The notes: generated from the sequence alone by a model not told the origin. Positions 9,113-18,671 are shown, counted from the first letter of the stretch. The stretch is DNA of 62,427 nucleotides from Erwinia pyrifoliae DSM 12163 (GCF_000026985.1 NC_017390.1:2607284-2669710), one strand, 5' to 3'. A program made the numbers and translations.

Positions 9113-10270
9113 ATGACCATTCCCGTTTCGCTAATCGCTGAAGCCACCGCCTGGCGCAGAAAGCTGCATGCCTGTCCGGAACTGGGTTATCAGGAGCATC
9201 AAACCGCGCAGATGGTGGCAGAACAGTTGACGACGCTGGGGTTGCAGGTACATCGCGGGCTGGCAGGCACCGGGGTGGTGGCCACGCTGGAAAACGGCCC
9301 CGGCCCGGCGATTGGCCTGCGCGCGGATATGGATGCATTACCGATAACTGAACTCGGTAACCCCGATCACCGCTCCACCCGGCCGGGCGTGATGCACGCC
9401 TGCGGCCATGACGGACACACCGCCATCCTGCTGGCTGCCGCCAAACATCTGTCGCGCACCCGCCGCTTTAGCGGCAGCGTGCACTTCGTTTTTCAACCAG
9501 CGGAAGAAAATCTCGGCGGCGCGCGCCGCATGGTGGAAGAAGGGCTGTTTACCCTGTTCCCGATGGAGGCGATTTACGGTATGCACAACTGGCCGGGGCT
9601 GCCAGCGGGAGATGTTGCGGTGAATGAAGGAGCGATGATGGCCTCGCTGGATTCATTCGACATCACGCTGCGCGGCCGCAGTTGCCATGCGGCGATGCCG
9701 GAGAACGGTGCCGATCCGGTAGTGGCAGCGGCCCAGCTGATCCTGGCGTTGCAAACCATCCCCTCGCGCCGTCTTTCTCCGCTGGCATCGGCGGTGGTCA
9801 GTATCACCCAAATCAACGGCGGCGAGGCGATAAACGTTATCCCGGAAGTGGTGGTGTTGCGCGGCACGCTGCGCTGCCTGCAGGCCGATGTGCGCATCCG
9901 CGTACGCCAGATGATCGACGAATTTGTCGCCGCCTTTACCACTCCGTTCGGCATCGTCGGCAGTATTGACTATCAGAGCGGCTATCCGGTGACGATCAAC
10001 AATGCGCCGCAGGCGGCCAGCGTGCGTGACTGCGCGCTGATGCGGCTGCCGGCAGAACGGGTGCACTGGAATATCGACCCGTCGATGGCGTCGGAAGATT
10101 TTGCCTGCATGCTGGAAGCCTGTCCGGGCGCTTATTTCTGGCTGGGAGCCGACGGTGCCCGCGCTTCCGCACCGCTGCACAATGCCCATTATGATTTTAA
10201 CGACGAGCTGATTGCTCCGGGCATCGCGCTGTGGACGGCGCTGGTCGAGCGGCAGCTGGCGCTGAAATAA
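9113..10270 (+). CDS. M20 family amidohydrolase (hippurate hydrolase-like)
   Basis: This 385-residue cytoplasmic metallohydrolase of the M20D/HipO group would cleave N-acyl amino acids or related amides; the substrate is not evident. The zinc-ligand motif HACGHDGH (residues 95-102), LRADMDALP just before it, QPAEE in the middle and the C-terminal MASEDFACML are conserved. A dimerisation domain lies at about 180-290. AGGAG precedes the ATG by eight bases. It stands alone between hutU and ybiB. A role in amino-acid salvage next to hut is possible but not shown. It could equally be an indole-acetyl-amino-acid hydrolase homologue. Confidence 0.85.
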   Translation: MTIPVSLIAEATAWRRKLHACPELGYQEHQTAQMVAEQLTTLGLQVHRGLAGTGVVATLENGPGPAIGLRADMDALPITELGNPDHRSTRPGVMHACGHDGHTAILLAAAKHLSRTRRFSGSVHFVFQPAEENLGGARRMVEEGLFTLFPMEAIYGMHNWPGLPAGDVAVNEGAMMASLDSFDITLRGRSCHAAMPENGADPVVAAAQLILALQTIPSRRLSPLASAVVSITQINGGEAINVIPEVVVLRGTLRCLQADVRIRVRQMIDEFVAAFTTPFGIVGSIDYQSGYPVTINNAPQAASVRDCALMRLPAERVHWNIDPSMASEDFACMLEACPGAYFWLGADGARASAPLHNAHYDFNDELIAPGIALWTALVERQLALK

Positions 10271-10309
10271 TCACCATCGCGGCCAGATAGCTGGCCGCAC
10301 CGAGGCTCT

Positions 10310-11287
10310 TTAATACCCCGCCTGAGCGATCTGCGCCAGTGCCGCATCCAGATCCGCCGCGCGTCCGGTCGCCAGATAACAGCAGGCCATTTGCAGCCGC
10401 AGCGACTGCGGCACGGCGACCTCGCGCTGCAGGCAACGACGGATCCAGGCGGCGGTGGTTAGCGCATCTTTCGCGGGCGGCAGCGAGTCAACGCCGGCTG
10501 CCAGATCGGGCTGGCGCGCAACCAGCACCTGCGGCTCTGCCCCGGCAATCAGGCTGATGGACGGGCAGCGCTGCGGATTGGCATACACCTCCCCCTCCGT
10601 GCCATTGAGCAGCAGCCCACGGCCGCCGACAGCGCTGAAAAATTTGGCGATGCGCGGAATGTATTCCGGGTGCGAGACGCTGGCGATGCGCAGCGCGGCG
10701 TCTTCGGCAAACGGCGTTGCCAGCTTGGCAAGGGTATGTGCACTGTTGCGCACCCCCATGCTCCAGCGCAGCGCCAGCTGCTGTTCCAGCGGGGCGCACA
10801 GCACACCCACCGGCATAAAAACCAGCTCGCCCGCCTCCAGCTTCGCCTGGGCCTCCGTGGCTGAACGCACGGCGGAAACGCCGAGCGCGGCAAATACCGC
10901 TTCACTGGTAATACGCGTAGCATCGTCGCTGACGCCGTGCACCAGCACCGGGAAACCGAGTTCAGCCAGCAACAGCGCCAGTAGCGGCGTCAGATTGCCC
11001 TGCTTACGCGCCCCGTTGTAGCTGGGTATCACCACCGGCATCGGACGCTGTGCGGGCGGCGTCAGGCGCGGCATCAGCTCCTGCATCGCCCGGTAAAAGC
11101 CGAGCATCTCCTGCTCGCCCTCACCTTTAATACGCAGCGCTATCAGTATTGCTCCCAGTTCCAGCGGCGGCACCTCTGCGGCCAGCATCTGGCGATAGAG
11201 CGCACACGCCGTGTCGGCGTCGATATCACGGGCATGGTTTTTGCCACGGCCAATCTCTTTGATAATTTTGTTATATTCCATGCTCAC
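10310..11287 (-). CDS. ybiB: YbiB, TrpD2-like nucleic-acid-binding protein
   Basis: YbiB has the fold of anthranilate phosphoribosyltransferase (TrpD) but in E. coli binds DNA and RNA instead of catalysing that reaction, and it belongs to the LexA regulon with dinG. The 325-residue protein matches the family in length, and its N-terminus (IIKEIGRGKNHARDID) is characteristic. It starts 16 bases after the dinG stop, the same dinG-ybiB order as in E. coli, so it should be SOS-induced through the dinG promoter. Confidence 0.88.
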   Translation of the reverse strand: MSMEYNKIIKEIGRGKNHARDIDADTACALYRQMLAAEVPPLELGAILIALRIKGEGEQEMLGFYRAMQELMPRLTPPAQRPMPVVIPSYNGARKQGNLTPLLALLLAELGFPVLVHGVSDDATRITSEAVFAALGVSAVRSATEAQAKLEAGELVFMPVGVLCAPLEQQLALRWSMGVRNSAHTLAKLATPFAEDAALRIASVSHPEYIPRIAKFFSAVGGRGLLLNGTEGEVYANPQRCPSISLIAGAEPQVLVARQPDLAAGVDSLPPAKDALTTAAWIRRCLQREVAVPQSLRLQMACCYLATGRAADLDAALAQIAQAGY

Positions 11288-11303
11288 CTGCTCGTTAAGT
11301 CGG

Positions 11304-13466
11304 TTAACGTCGCCGCCGCGCGGCCGTTTTTTTGCCCACGGCGGCGGCAGTGGCTTTGGGCAGTTCTCCTTCCGGCATCGGCGGCTGCTCTATAGGGAAT
11401 ACCGGCAGCGCCCGCAGCAGGCGCGCGCCATAGCTTTTGTTGATCAGTCTGCGGTCGTAAATCACGATTTCGCCGAAGCAGTCATGGCTGCGGATCAGCC
11501 GCCCGACCTGCTGGATCAGATTAAAAGAGGCGCTGGGCAAACTCTGCACTTCAAAAGGATAGCGCTTCAGGCTTTTCAGCCACTCCCCTTCAGTCAAAAT
11601 AACCGGGCTGTCTACCGGCGGGAAAGCAATTTTATGAATATGCACCTGCGACAGCAGCTCACCTTTCAGATCCAGCCCCTCGGCGAAGGACTGTAAACCA
11701 ACCAGAATGCTGGTTTCGCCCTGCTCCACGCGCTTGCGGTGCAGCGCCACCAGCGCGGGGCGAGGTTTATCCCCCTGCACCAGCATCATCAGACGCAGTT
11801 CGGGTAGATAGCTGAGAAACTGCTGCATGGCGCGGTTGCTGGCAAACAGCACCAGGATGCCCTTATGCGCCGCCAGGCGGATCTGCTGGCGGAAGAAGTG
11901 CGCCATTTCCGCCAGGTGCTGTACCTCGTTGGCCAGCATCGGCTCCACCTTCATCTGCGGGATGACCAGCTTCCCCTGGGTAACATGGTTGAACGGCGAG
12001 TCCAGCGCCACGAAGCGATCGCCAACCTTTTCGCTCAGGCCGGACATCTCCTGCAGACGTTGAAAACTGTTCAGCGAGCGCAGCGTGGCCGAGGTCAGCA
12101 CCACATGGGGAATTTTGCGCCACAACAGCTTTTCCAGCTGCTCACTGACGCGAATGCCGGCGCAGTGAAACAGGTAATGCGCATTACCGTCGCGCGTTTC
12201 GCGCGTGATCCATTTCGATACCGGCGCTCCGGACGCCTGCTCCATCGACGCCAGCCGCCACAGCTTGCTGCCGGCCTCAAACGCACCGAGCGCACGGCTC
12301 ATCTGGATCAGCGTGCGCTGCAGGCGCACCACGTCAAACTGGCCGGTCTTCTCGCTCAGATCGTTCATCAGCCCTTCGGCCAGCCCGCGCAGCGCGTCAC
12401 TGAGTTTAAACAGCCGGGCGCACAGGGCCATTATCTCTTCCGGCAAGCGCCCCATCTCAAAGCGGAACGCGTCTTCCAGCCCCTCTGCGGGTAGATACAA
12501 CGCGAAAATCTGCGTGAGCATTTGCAGCTGTTCACGCATCTCTTCGCAGTGGGCTTTCAGCTTGTCAGGATGACTGAGCGGCGGCGGTCGTTTCGGGCGG
12601 AACTGCGCCAGGCACTGTTCTACCAGGCGGCAGAACAGATCGAGCTGCAACGCGTTCCAGCCTGGGGTCACGTCACCGCTCATCTCCAGCGCATCACGCG
12701 CCACGTCCGGCAGATGATGGCCTTCATCCAGCACCAGCAGCAGATGTTTCGGCGGCGGCAGCACCGATTCGGTTTCCAGCGCCGCCATCACCAGCGCGTG
12801 GTTCGCCACCACTACGTCAGCATGTTCAATTTCACGCCGCGCCACATAAAACGGACATTCACGGAACCAGTGACAGTGGCTGCCAAGGCAGTTGGCCTTA
12901 TCGGTGCTGAGACGCTGCCAGAGCGAATCTTCAATATTTTCCGCACTGTGATCGCGCAGGCCGTCCCACTGATGACGATTAAGGGATTTTTCCAGTTCGC
13001 TACAGACCGCGCGCTCATCCTTACTGGCGGTCATCTCGTCGTCGAGAAACAGCAGCAGATCGCCCTGCTGCTGTTCGTCGCCTGCCAGCGCCGACAAATT
13101 ACGCGGGCAGACATAGCGCCCACGGCCAAAGGCAGCGGTAAACCTGAGTTCGGGGATGATCTTTTTCAGCAGCGGCAAGTCTTTGCTGAAAATCTGATCC
13201 TGGAGCGCCACGTTGGCGGTACTGACCACCAGCGGTTTTTCCTCAGCACGGCTTACGGCAATGCCGGGGATCAGATAAGAGAGGGTTTTACCCACTCCGG
13301 TAGGCGCTTCGATAGCCAGGTGGCGGCCGTCGTCACCCGCCAGCGTTTTCGCCACTTCGGCAATCATCTGCCGCTGCGGAGCGCGCGGAATAAAATCGGG
13401 GACTTGCTGTTGCAGAGCCTTATACCACCCGGCAATTTGCGTTTTTAATGCGACAGTTAACGCCAT
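11304..13466 (-). CDS. dinG: ATP-dependent DNA helicase DinG
   Basis: DinG is a 5'-3' iron-sulfur helicase of the XPD type that removes R-loops and resolves replication-transcription conflicts. Visible motifs include Walker A IEAPTGVGKTLSYL (about 50-63), the FeS cysteine cluster from GRGRYVCPRN through CLGSHCHWFRECPF (about 115-210), the DEAH-type LVLDEGHHLPD near 245 and the C-terminal QQVGRLIRSHDCFGEIVIYD. I chose the ATG at 13466, giving MALTVALKTQ as in E. coli, over one three codons upstream. A LexA box lies about 25 bases upstream. It leads the dinG-ybiB unit. Confidence 0.95.
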   Translation of the reverse strand: MALTVALKTQIAGWYKALQQQVPDFIPRAPQRQMIAEVAKTLAGDDGRHLAIEAPTGVGKTLSYLIPGIAVSRAEEKPLVVSTANVALQDQIFSKDLPLLKKIIPELRFTAAFGRGRYVCPRNLSALAGDEQQQGDLLLFLDDEMTASKDERAVCSELEKSLNRHQWDGLRDHSAENIEDSLWQRLSTDKANCLGSHCHWFRECPFYVARREIEHADVVVANHALVMAALETESVLPPPKHLLLVLDEGHHLPDVARDALEMSGDVTPGWNALQLDLFCRLVEQCLAQFRPKRPPPLSHPDKLKAHCEEMREQLQMLTQIFALYLPAEGLEDAFRFEMGRLPEEIMALCARLFKLSDALRGLAEGLMNDLSEKTGQFDVVRLQRTLIQMSRALGAFEAGSKLWRLASMEQASGAPVSKWITRETRDGNAHYLFHCAGIRVSEQLEKLLWRKIPHVVLTSATLRSLNSFQRLQEMSGLSEKVGDRFVALDSPFNHVTQGKLVIPQMKVEPMLANEVQHLAEMAHFFRQQIRLAAHKGILVLFASNRAMQQFLSYLPELRLMMLVQGDKPRPALVALHRKRVEQGETSILVGLQSFAEGLDLKGELLSQVHIHKIAFPPVDSPVILTEGEWLKSLKRYPFEVQSLPSASFNLIQQVGRLIRSHDCFGEIVIYDRRLINKSYGARLLRALPVFPIEQPPMPEGELPKATAAAVGKKTAARRRR

Positions 13467-13489
13467 GACAACCACTTCCAGCTAAACAG

Positions 13490-13509
13490 GGCTGTATTTT
13501 TGCACAGTA
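13490..13509. promoter_or_regulatory. LexA (SOS) box of dinG-ybiB
   Basis: GGCTGTATTTTTGCACAGTA has the CTG-N10-CAG core with an AT-rich centre, 24 bases upstream of the dinG start. dinG is a well-known SOS gene, so the call is strong. Confidence 0.88.
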
Positions 13510-13572
13510 TGGCGTCGCCGTCAGCCTGCAAACGCCCGTTGGCAAAAACTATCGCCCCGGCAGCCGATGCGG

Positions 13573-14091
13573 TCAGACGCTGCGCTGTTTGTACATCAGT
13601 GTGGTGCTATCCTGCTCGCCCGCCGTGGAGCGCGCACAGGCGGGGATCCGCCCGGCGACCTGCCAGCCCAGCTGATGATAAAGTGATTCGGCCACATCGC
13701 CGCTGCGCGTATCCAGCACCAGCAGGGTGCGCCCGGCCTGCCAGGCCCGCTGTTCGGCGCGGCACATCAGCTGGCGGGCAATGCCGCGTCGCCGGGCGCG
13801 CGGGTGAACCAGCAGCTTAACCACTTCAGCGCGATGTACTCCATTGGGCGGCATCGCCAGCGCCAGCATCACCGTAGCCACAATTTCCCCCTCAATGCGC
13901 GCCACCAGCAGCTGCTTATCTCCACATGCCAGGCTGAGCGCCGCATCCTGCCAGAAGTGGCGCAGTACTTCAGGGTCAAGATGGATAAAGCCGATACTGG
14001 CACCTTCAGCAATACAGGCATCAAGCACTGCACACAGTGCCGGCAGTTCGTGCTGCGCCTGCTGCGCCGTCAACCACTGATATGCCGTCAT
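13573..14091 (-). CDS. GNAT family N-acetyltransferase
   Basis: A 172-residue GNAT-fold acetyltransferase. The acetyl-CoA-binding motif is visible as VKLLVHPRARRRGIARQLMCRAEQ (given here only as the core RRRGIARQL, about residues 98-106), followed by LLVLDTRSGDVAESLYHQLGW, a typical motif B region. Its start overlaps the stop of the upstream regulator gene by four bases, so the two form a regulator-enzyme pair. The acetyl acceptor is unknown; similar pairs act on small molecules such as antibiotics or amino acids. Confidence 0.85.
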   Translation of the reverse strand: MTAYQWLTAQQAQHELPALCAVLDACIAEGASIGFIHLDPEVLRHFWQDAALSLACGDKQLLVARIEGEIVATVMLALAMPPNGVHRAEVVKLLVHPRARRRGIARQLMCRAEQRAWQAGRTLLVLDTRSGDVAESLYHQLGWQVAGRIPACARSTAGEQDSTTLMYKQRSV

Positions 14092-14651
14092 GGCCGAGCC
14101 ACCACCAGCGCATAGTGCGCCCCCGTGGCCTCCGGCGCATGAAAAGAACTGCGGCCAAACAGATGAAAACGCAGACAGTCACCCTGCTCCAGCCGCCAAT
14201 GGCGTTCATCCATAGTGAACTCCAGCACGCCGCCCAGCATCCAGATATGCTGCTCCAGCCCGGCCAGCGACGGCATGTCGTAGTCGATTCGCGCGCCGCC
14301 ATCCAGCCGTGCTTCAACCAGTTCAGCATGAAATGCCTGTGCCGGGGGCGATACGCTACGCCGCCGGTAGCCGCTCTGCGCATCGTGCCAGACGCTTTGA
14401 CTATCCCCGCGCATAAGCTGCATTCCGCCCTGCTCAACCTCACTCAACAGGCGCGACATGGTTAAGCCATAAGCGTTGCACAGACGATTGAGCAGGGTGG
14501 CTGTCGGGCTGGTTTCTGCCCGTTCAATGCGCGACAGTGAAGCGCGGCTGATCCCGGTCAGCTCGGCCAGCGTCTCCAGCGACCAGCTTTTTTCCAGCCG
14601 CAGTTCAGCAAGACGCCGGGCAAGCCGTTGTTCGGTTGCATTGATATCCAT
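14088..14651 (-). CDS. XRE family regulator with cupin domain
   Basis: A 187-residue regulator with an N-terminal helix-turn-helix (about residues 8-62, core SLETLAELTGISRASLSRIE) and a C-terminal cupin sensor domain (about 105-185). Proteins of this build usually regulate a neighbouring metabolic or transport gene; here the coupled GNAT gene is the obvious candidate. It diverges from mlrA across 150 bases that contain a TTGTACA palindrome, which may regulate both. Confidence 0.87.
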   Translation of the reverse strand: MDINATEQRLARRLAELRLEKSWSLETLAELTGISRASLSRIERAETSPTATLLNRLCNAYGLTMSRLLSEVEQGGMQLMRGDSQSVWHDAQSGYRRRSVSPPAQAFHAELVEARLDGGARIDYDMPSLAGLEQHIWMLGGVLEFTMDERHWRLEQGDCLRFHLFGRSSFHAPEATGAHYALVVARP

Positions 14652-14719
14652 CAGACCATCTCAAATATGGGAATTAATCTCTTTTATGAGATATAATCGT
14701 ATTTTCCCGCCCCGGCAAG

Positions 14720-14746
14720 TTGTACACAAAAAAATAGTTTGTACAA
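14720..14746. promoter_or_regulatory. MlrA-like operator palindrome
   Basis: TTGTACA and TGTACAA are separated by 13 bases in the intergenic region between the XRE gene and mlrA. The reported MlrA recognition sequence in E. coli is a TTGTACA-N12-TGTACAA palindrome, so this site fits almost exactly. It suggests autoregulation of mlrA and of the operon behind it. Confidence 0.6.
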
Positions 14747-14801
14747 TAAAGCAGAATTGAGTAGTTTGGTGGCAGGTCTGACAGTCAGTAAGAGGTAATT
14801 C

Positions 14802-15533
14802 ATGACCTTGTACAGTATCGGTGACGTTGCCGAAAAGTGCGGTATCAACCCGGTAACGCTGCGCGCCTGGCAGCGACGTTATGGACTGCTGAAACCCCAG
14901 CGCACTGAGGGCGGCCACCGTCAGTTCGACGATGAAGATATTCTGCGTATTGAAGAGATCAAACGCTGGATTAAAAGTGGCGTATCGGTGGGTAAGGTTA
15001 AGGCCTTGCTGGAAGGCGAAAACATAAGCCAGGATGATGGCATCGTTGCTCTCCAGGAAGAGATGATGAGCGTTATTCGGCTGGTGCGCCCATCCAAACT
15101 GCGCGTCAAAATCGCCTCATTAGGTAAAGAATTTCCGGTTGATACCCTGATCGACCAGGTTTTTGTCCCCATCCGTCATCGCCTGGGGCTGGATCAAAAC
15201 ACGGCGCGCACCCTGTGCAGTTTTCTCGATGGGGCGCTGATTGATTATATCTCCTTCTGCCTGACCGGCGCGCGTAAGAAAGCAGGAAAAGATGCATTGC
15301 TGATAGGTTGGGGGATAACCGACCGTACGCGGCTGTGGCTGGAAGCCTGGCGGCTGGCGCAGCAAGGCTGGCGCATTGACCTGCTGGCAGAGCCGCTGGC
15401 ATCACCGCGCCCCGAACTTTTTCCCGGTCAGCATATTTTTGTCTACAGCGGTAAAACGTTAACTCAGCACCAGGAAGAGCAATTGGCTCACTGGCAAGAA
15501 CAGGGGCTTTCCATCACCCCACACGGTCACTGA
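14802..15533 (+). CDS. mlrA: MerR family regulator, MlrA-like
   Basis: The 243-residue protein equals E. coli MlrA (YehV), an activator of csgD, in length and resembles it from end to end. The N-terminal MerR winged helix is visible (residues 1-70: [18 protein letters not shown], then TEGGHRQF). The C-terminal domain has the MlrA-type segments [14 protein letters not shown] and TRLWLEAW, with no obvious cobalamin-binding histidine as found in LitR/CarH regulators. It starts 12 bases upstream of the next gene, so it is probably the first gene of the lipid operon, which is not the MlrA setting in E. coli. It may therefore have a different regulon. Confidence 0.8.
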   Translation: MTLYSIGDVAEKCGINPVTLRAWQRRYGLLKPQRTEGGHRQFDDEDILRIEEIKRWIKSGVSVGKVKALLEGENISQDDGIVALQEEMMSVIRLVRPSKLRVKIASLGKEFPVDTLIDQVFVPIRHRLGLDQNTARTLCSFLDGALIDYISFCLTGARKKAGKDALLIGWGITDRTRLWLEAWRLAQQGWRIDLLAEPLASPRPELFPGQHIFVYSGKTLTQHQEEQLAHWQEQGLSITPHGH

Positions 15534-15544
15534 AGGAAGGATTC

Positions 15545-15976
15545 ATGACGCAGCAGGCAGCACTGAAACAACTGGTGGCGTTTTATCAACGGCTCGATGC
15601 CAGCCAACTGTCGATGCTGGCCGCGATCTACCACCCGGACATTCGCCTGTGCGACCCGGTTGGCGAACATCAGGGGCTGGCCGTGGTGGAGCGTTACTTT
15701 GCCGCACTGTTGAAAAACATGCGCTATTGCCGCTTTGTGGTGACGTTAACCCGTGAATTTGATGACGATGCCCTGCTGCTGTGGCGCATGGAGTACGCTC
15801 ATCCCCGGCTGCAGGGCGGCGCAGATCAAATTCTGGACGGCAGCAGCTATCTGCAATTGCGTGATGGCAAGGTGGTCTTTCAGCGTGATTACTACGACAT
15901 GGGCGCGATGATTTATGAAAAGTTGCCGCTCCTGGGTGCTGCAGTGCGCCTGGTCAGAAAGAGGCTACAGCCATGA
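15545..15976 (+). CDS. SnoaL-like / NTF2-fold protein
   Basis: A 143-residue cone-fold protein of the SnoaL_2/NTF2-like group (visible: LVAFYQRLDASQLSMLAAIY, HPDIRLCDPVGEHQGL). Such domains act as small hydrolases, isomerases or ligand binders. Here it is the first enzyme-like gene of a six-gene operon with an SDR, FAD oxidoreductase, DUF1365 and CFA-like gene. AAGGAAGG precedes the start and its stop overlaps the next start by four bases. Its biochemical step is not known. Confidence 0.8.
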   Translation: MTQQAALKQLVAFYQRLDASQLSMLAAIYHPDIRLCDPVGEHQGLAVVERYFAALLKNMRYCRFVVTLTREFDDDALLLWRMEYAHPRLQGGADQILDGSSYLQLRDGKVVFQRDYYDMGAMIYEKLPLLGAAVRLVRKRLQP

Positions 15977-16689
15977 AACGCGTACTTATCACCGGAGCCA
16001 GTTCCGGAATAGGCCTGCAGCTGGCGCGCGATTACGCCGCCGACGGCTGGCACGTCATCGCCTGTGGGCGCAGTCAGCAAAAGCTGGAGGCGCAGCATGC
16101 AGGGCGCCCGCACATCGACATCTGTACCTTTGATATTACCGATTTGGCGGCGACGCGGGCCGCCCTTTCCGGCCGCATTGTCGAGCTGGCGATCCTTTGC
16201 GCCGGCACCTGTGAATACCTCGACCACGGCATTGTGGAAGCCGAAAAAGTCCACCGCGTGATGCAGACCAACTTTAGCGGGCCGATCAACTGCCTTGATG
16301 CTCTGCTGCCGCAGATGCAGCCCGGCAGCCGCGTGGCGCTGGTTGGCTCCATCGCCAGCCTTGTCCCTCTGCCCCGCGCCGAAGCCTATGGGGCATCAAA
16401 AGCGGCGCTGGCGTACTTCGCCCGCAGTCTGGCACAGGACATTAAGCGCCAGCAGATAGGCATCAGCCTGGTGTTACCCGGCTTTGTCGATACCCCGCTG
16501 ACGCAGCGCAATGACTTTGCCATGCCAATGATGGTCGATACGCTGCAGGCATCGCGTTTTATCCGCCGTGGGCTGTCTAAAGGGCAGGCTGAAATCGCCT
16601 TCCCCCGCCTGTTTGCCTTTATGTTGCGGATGACGTCACGTTTGCCCCTTGCCCTTCAGCGCATGTTAACGCAAAAAATAGCGAGGTAA
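15973..16689 (+). CDS. SDR family NAD(P)-dependent oxidoreductase
   Basis: A 238-residue classical short-chain dehydrogenase. The cofactor motif ITGASSGIGLQLA is at residues 6-18, the catalytic serine lies in ALVGSIAS near 124, and the YxxxK pair is in AYGASKAAL near 137. Overlap with the preceding gene and a three-base gap to the next show tight co-transcription. In related lipid operons this SDR is assumed to act on a modified acyl or carbonyl intermediate; the substrate is inferred, not shown. Confidence 0.87.
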   Translation: MKRVLITGASSGIGLQLARDYAADGWHVIACGRSQQKLEAQHAGRPHIDICTFDITDLAATRAALSGRIVELAILCAGTCEYLDHGIVEAEKVHRVMQTNFSGPINCLDALLPQMQPGSRVALVGSIASLVPLPRAEAYGASKAALAYFARSLAQDIKRQQIGISLVLPGFVDTPLTQRNDFAMPMMVDTLQASRFIRRGLSKGQAEIAFPRLFAFMLRMTSRLPLALQRMLTQKIAR

Positions 16690-16692
16690 TCC

Positions 16693-17958
16693 GTGCGGGT
16701 TGCAATTATTGGTAGTGGTATTGCCGGCCTGAGCTGCGCGTGGAAACTGGCCGCAAATGCAGAAGTCGATCTGTACGAAGCCGGTTCAACGCCTGGCGGC
16801 CATACCGCAACGGTTGACGTCGAGCTGGATGGTGAAAGCTGGGCTATCGATACCGGGTTTATTGTTTATAACGATCGCACCTATCCGCGTTTTCTGGCGC
16901 TGCTGGCCGAATTGGGACTGGATAGCAGGCCGACCGAAATGAGCTTTTCAGTGCGCAATCAGCGTACCGGACTTGAGTATAACGGCCACTCGCTTAGTAG
17001 CCTGTTTGCCCAGCGCAGTAACCTGCTGAAACCCTCATTCTACCGCTTCCTGCTGGAGATTGTGCGCTTCAACCGCCGCGCTAAACGGTGGCTGGGACAA
17101 CCCGGCCAGCAGGCGTTGCTTGATGACTTTCTGCGCCAGCACGGATTCAGCGAGTTCTTTGCTCAGCATTACATCCTGCCGATGGGGGCAGCTATCTGGT
17201 CCACCTCGCTGGCGCAGATGCGCAGCATGCCCCTGGCACAGTTTCTCAACTTCTTTAATCACCACGGTCTGCTGGATTTAACCCAGCGCCCGCAATGGTT
17301 CGTGGTACCGGGCGGTTCCCGCCAGTATATCCGGCGTATGATGCAGCGGATTGGCGAGCAGATAAATGTGTGGCTGGCAACGCCGGTAACACGGGTAACC
17401 CGCGATGCTGACGGCGTCACGCTGGAGAGTTCGCGTGGTTTACAGCGCTATGATCAGGTCATCTTTGCCTGCCACAGCGACCAGGCACTGTCCCTGCTGG
17501 CTGACGCTTCCGCTGATGAGCACACCATGCTGACCGGCGTGCCCTACGGGGCTAATGAAGTGGTGCTGCATACCGATATCAGCCTGCTACCACATGCGCG
17601 CGCCGCCTGGGCCAGCTGGAACTACCAACTTAATGACAGCAGCAAAAGCGGTGAGCAGGCCGCCGCCAGCGTTACCTACAATATGAACATTTTGCAGGGC
17701 ATCAACGCCAGTCACACCTTCTGCGTCAGCCTCAACCCGGCGCAGCCGATTGATGAAGCCAAAGTGTTGCGCCGTTTCATCTATCACCATCCGCAGTTTG
17801 GTGCCGACTCGCCTCAGGGTCAGCAGCTGCGGCTGCGGCTCAACGGCAACAACCGCAGCTGGTTCTGCGGGGCCTGGAGCTATAACGGTTTCCATGAGGA
17901 TGGCATTCGCAGCGCGCTGGATGTGATAAGCGGAATGGAACAAAAGGGGCTGCTATGA
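16693..17958 (+). CDS. FAD-dependent amine-oxidase-like oxidoreductase
   Basis: This 421-residue protein (COG2907 type) has the FAD dinucleotide-binding motif IIGSGIAGLSCAW at residues 4-16 and GGHTATVDV shortly after. The start codon is GTG, with GAGG six bases upstream. Homologues sit beside DUF1365 and CFA-synthase-like genes in many proteobacteria and are implicated in membrane lipid modification under singlet-oxygen or light stress. It overlaps DUF1365 by four bases. Confidence 0.88.
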   Translation: MRVAIIGSGIAGLSCAWKLAANAEVDLYEAGSTPGGHTATVDVELDGESWAIDTGFIVYNDRTYPRFLALLAELGLDSRPTEMSFSVRNQRTGLEYNGHSLSSLFAQRSNLLKPSFYRFLLEIVRFNRRAKRWLGQPGQQALLDDFLRQHGFSEFFAQHYILPMGAAIWSTSLAQMRSMPLAQFLNFFNHHGLLDLTQRPQWFVVPGGSRQYIRRMMQRIGEQINVWLATPVTRVTRDADGVTLESSRGLQRYDQVIFACHSDQALSLLADASADEHTMLTGVPYGANEVVLHTDISLLPHARAAWASWNYQLNDSSKSGEQAAASVTYNMNILQGINASHTFCVSLNPAQPIDEAKVLRRFIYHHPQFGADSPQGQQLRLRLNGNNRSWFCGAWSYNGFHEDGIRSALDVISGMEQKGLL

Positions 17959-18668
17959 ACAGCGTGCTGTACAGCGGCCACGTCCGTCATCGCCGCTTCA
18001 CCCCGGTGGATCACCGCTTTAGCTATAAAATTTTTATGCCGCTGATCGATCTTGATGAACTGCCGCAGCTCCGGGCAGCCGGAATCGGCTCCGGCCGCCT
18101 GTGCGCGGCCAGCTTCTGTGGCGACGATTATCTGGGCGGCGGCGATATCAAACAGCGCGCCCAGGCGCGTATTGCCGAACTGACCGGAGAGCAACTGACC
18201 GGACGGGTAATGCTGCTGACCCAGCTGCGCTACTTTGGCTGTTCGTTTAATCCGGTCAATTTTTACTATCTCTACGATGACGCCGATACCCTGCGCTGGA
18301 TGCTGGCAGAGGTGCGCAACACGCCGTGGAATGAGCGTCATACCTACGCGGTCAAACCGGACGGCAGCGAAACAACAGAGAAAGCGTTCCATGTCTCACC
18401 GTTTAATCCACTGGAGATGACCTACCACTGGCGGCTGTCCGCGCCGGGTAAATCACTGCTGGTGCATATTGAAAATCACCGTGCCGGGCGTGAGTTTGAT
18501 GCCACTTTGCATCTGCGCCGCCAGCCGTTGACCCGGCAGAATCTGCGCCATTTTCTCTGGCGATTTCCACTGATTACCGCTCGTACCGCGCTGGCCATTT
18601 ACTGGCAGGCGTGGAAACTATGGCGCAAAGGCGCGCCAGTTTATGCTCACCGCAAAGCAGAGAAATGA
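17955..18668 (+). CDS. DUF1365 family protein
   Basis: A 237-residue DUF1365 protein, with typical RHRRFTPVDHRFSYKIFMP near the N-terminus and LRYFGCSFNPVNFYYLYD in the middle. It has no signal peptide. DUF1365 is found almost only next to the FAD oxidoreductase and the CFA-like methyltransferase, so it probably works in the same lipid pathway. It overlaps its upstream neighbour by four bases and lies three bases before the next gene. Confidence 0.9.
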   Translation: MNSVLYSGHVRHRRFTPVDHRFSYKIFMPLIDLDELPQLRAAGIGSGRLCAASFCGDDYLGGGDIKQRAQARIAELTGEQLTGRVMLLTQLRYFGCSFNPVNFYYLYDDADTLRWMLAEVRNTPWNERHTYAVKPDGSETTEKAFHVSPFNPLEMTYHWRLSAPGKSLLVHIENHRAGREFDATLHLRRQPLTRQNLRHFLWRFPLITARTALAIYWQAWKLWRKGAPVYAHRKAEK

Positions 18669-18671
18669 TCG

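Noticed and set aside
12522..13448. 308-codon plus-strand ORF opposite dinG
   Set aside because: It lies wholly antisense to a well-conserved helicase gene, has no recognisable domains, and long antisense frames are expected in GC-rich coding DNA.
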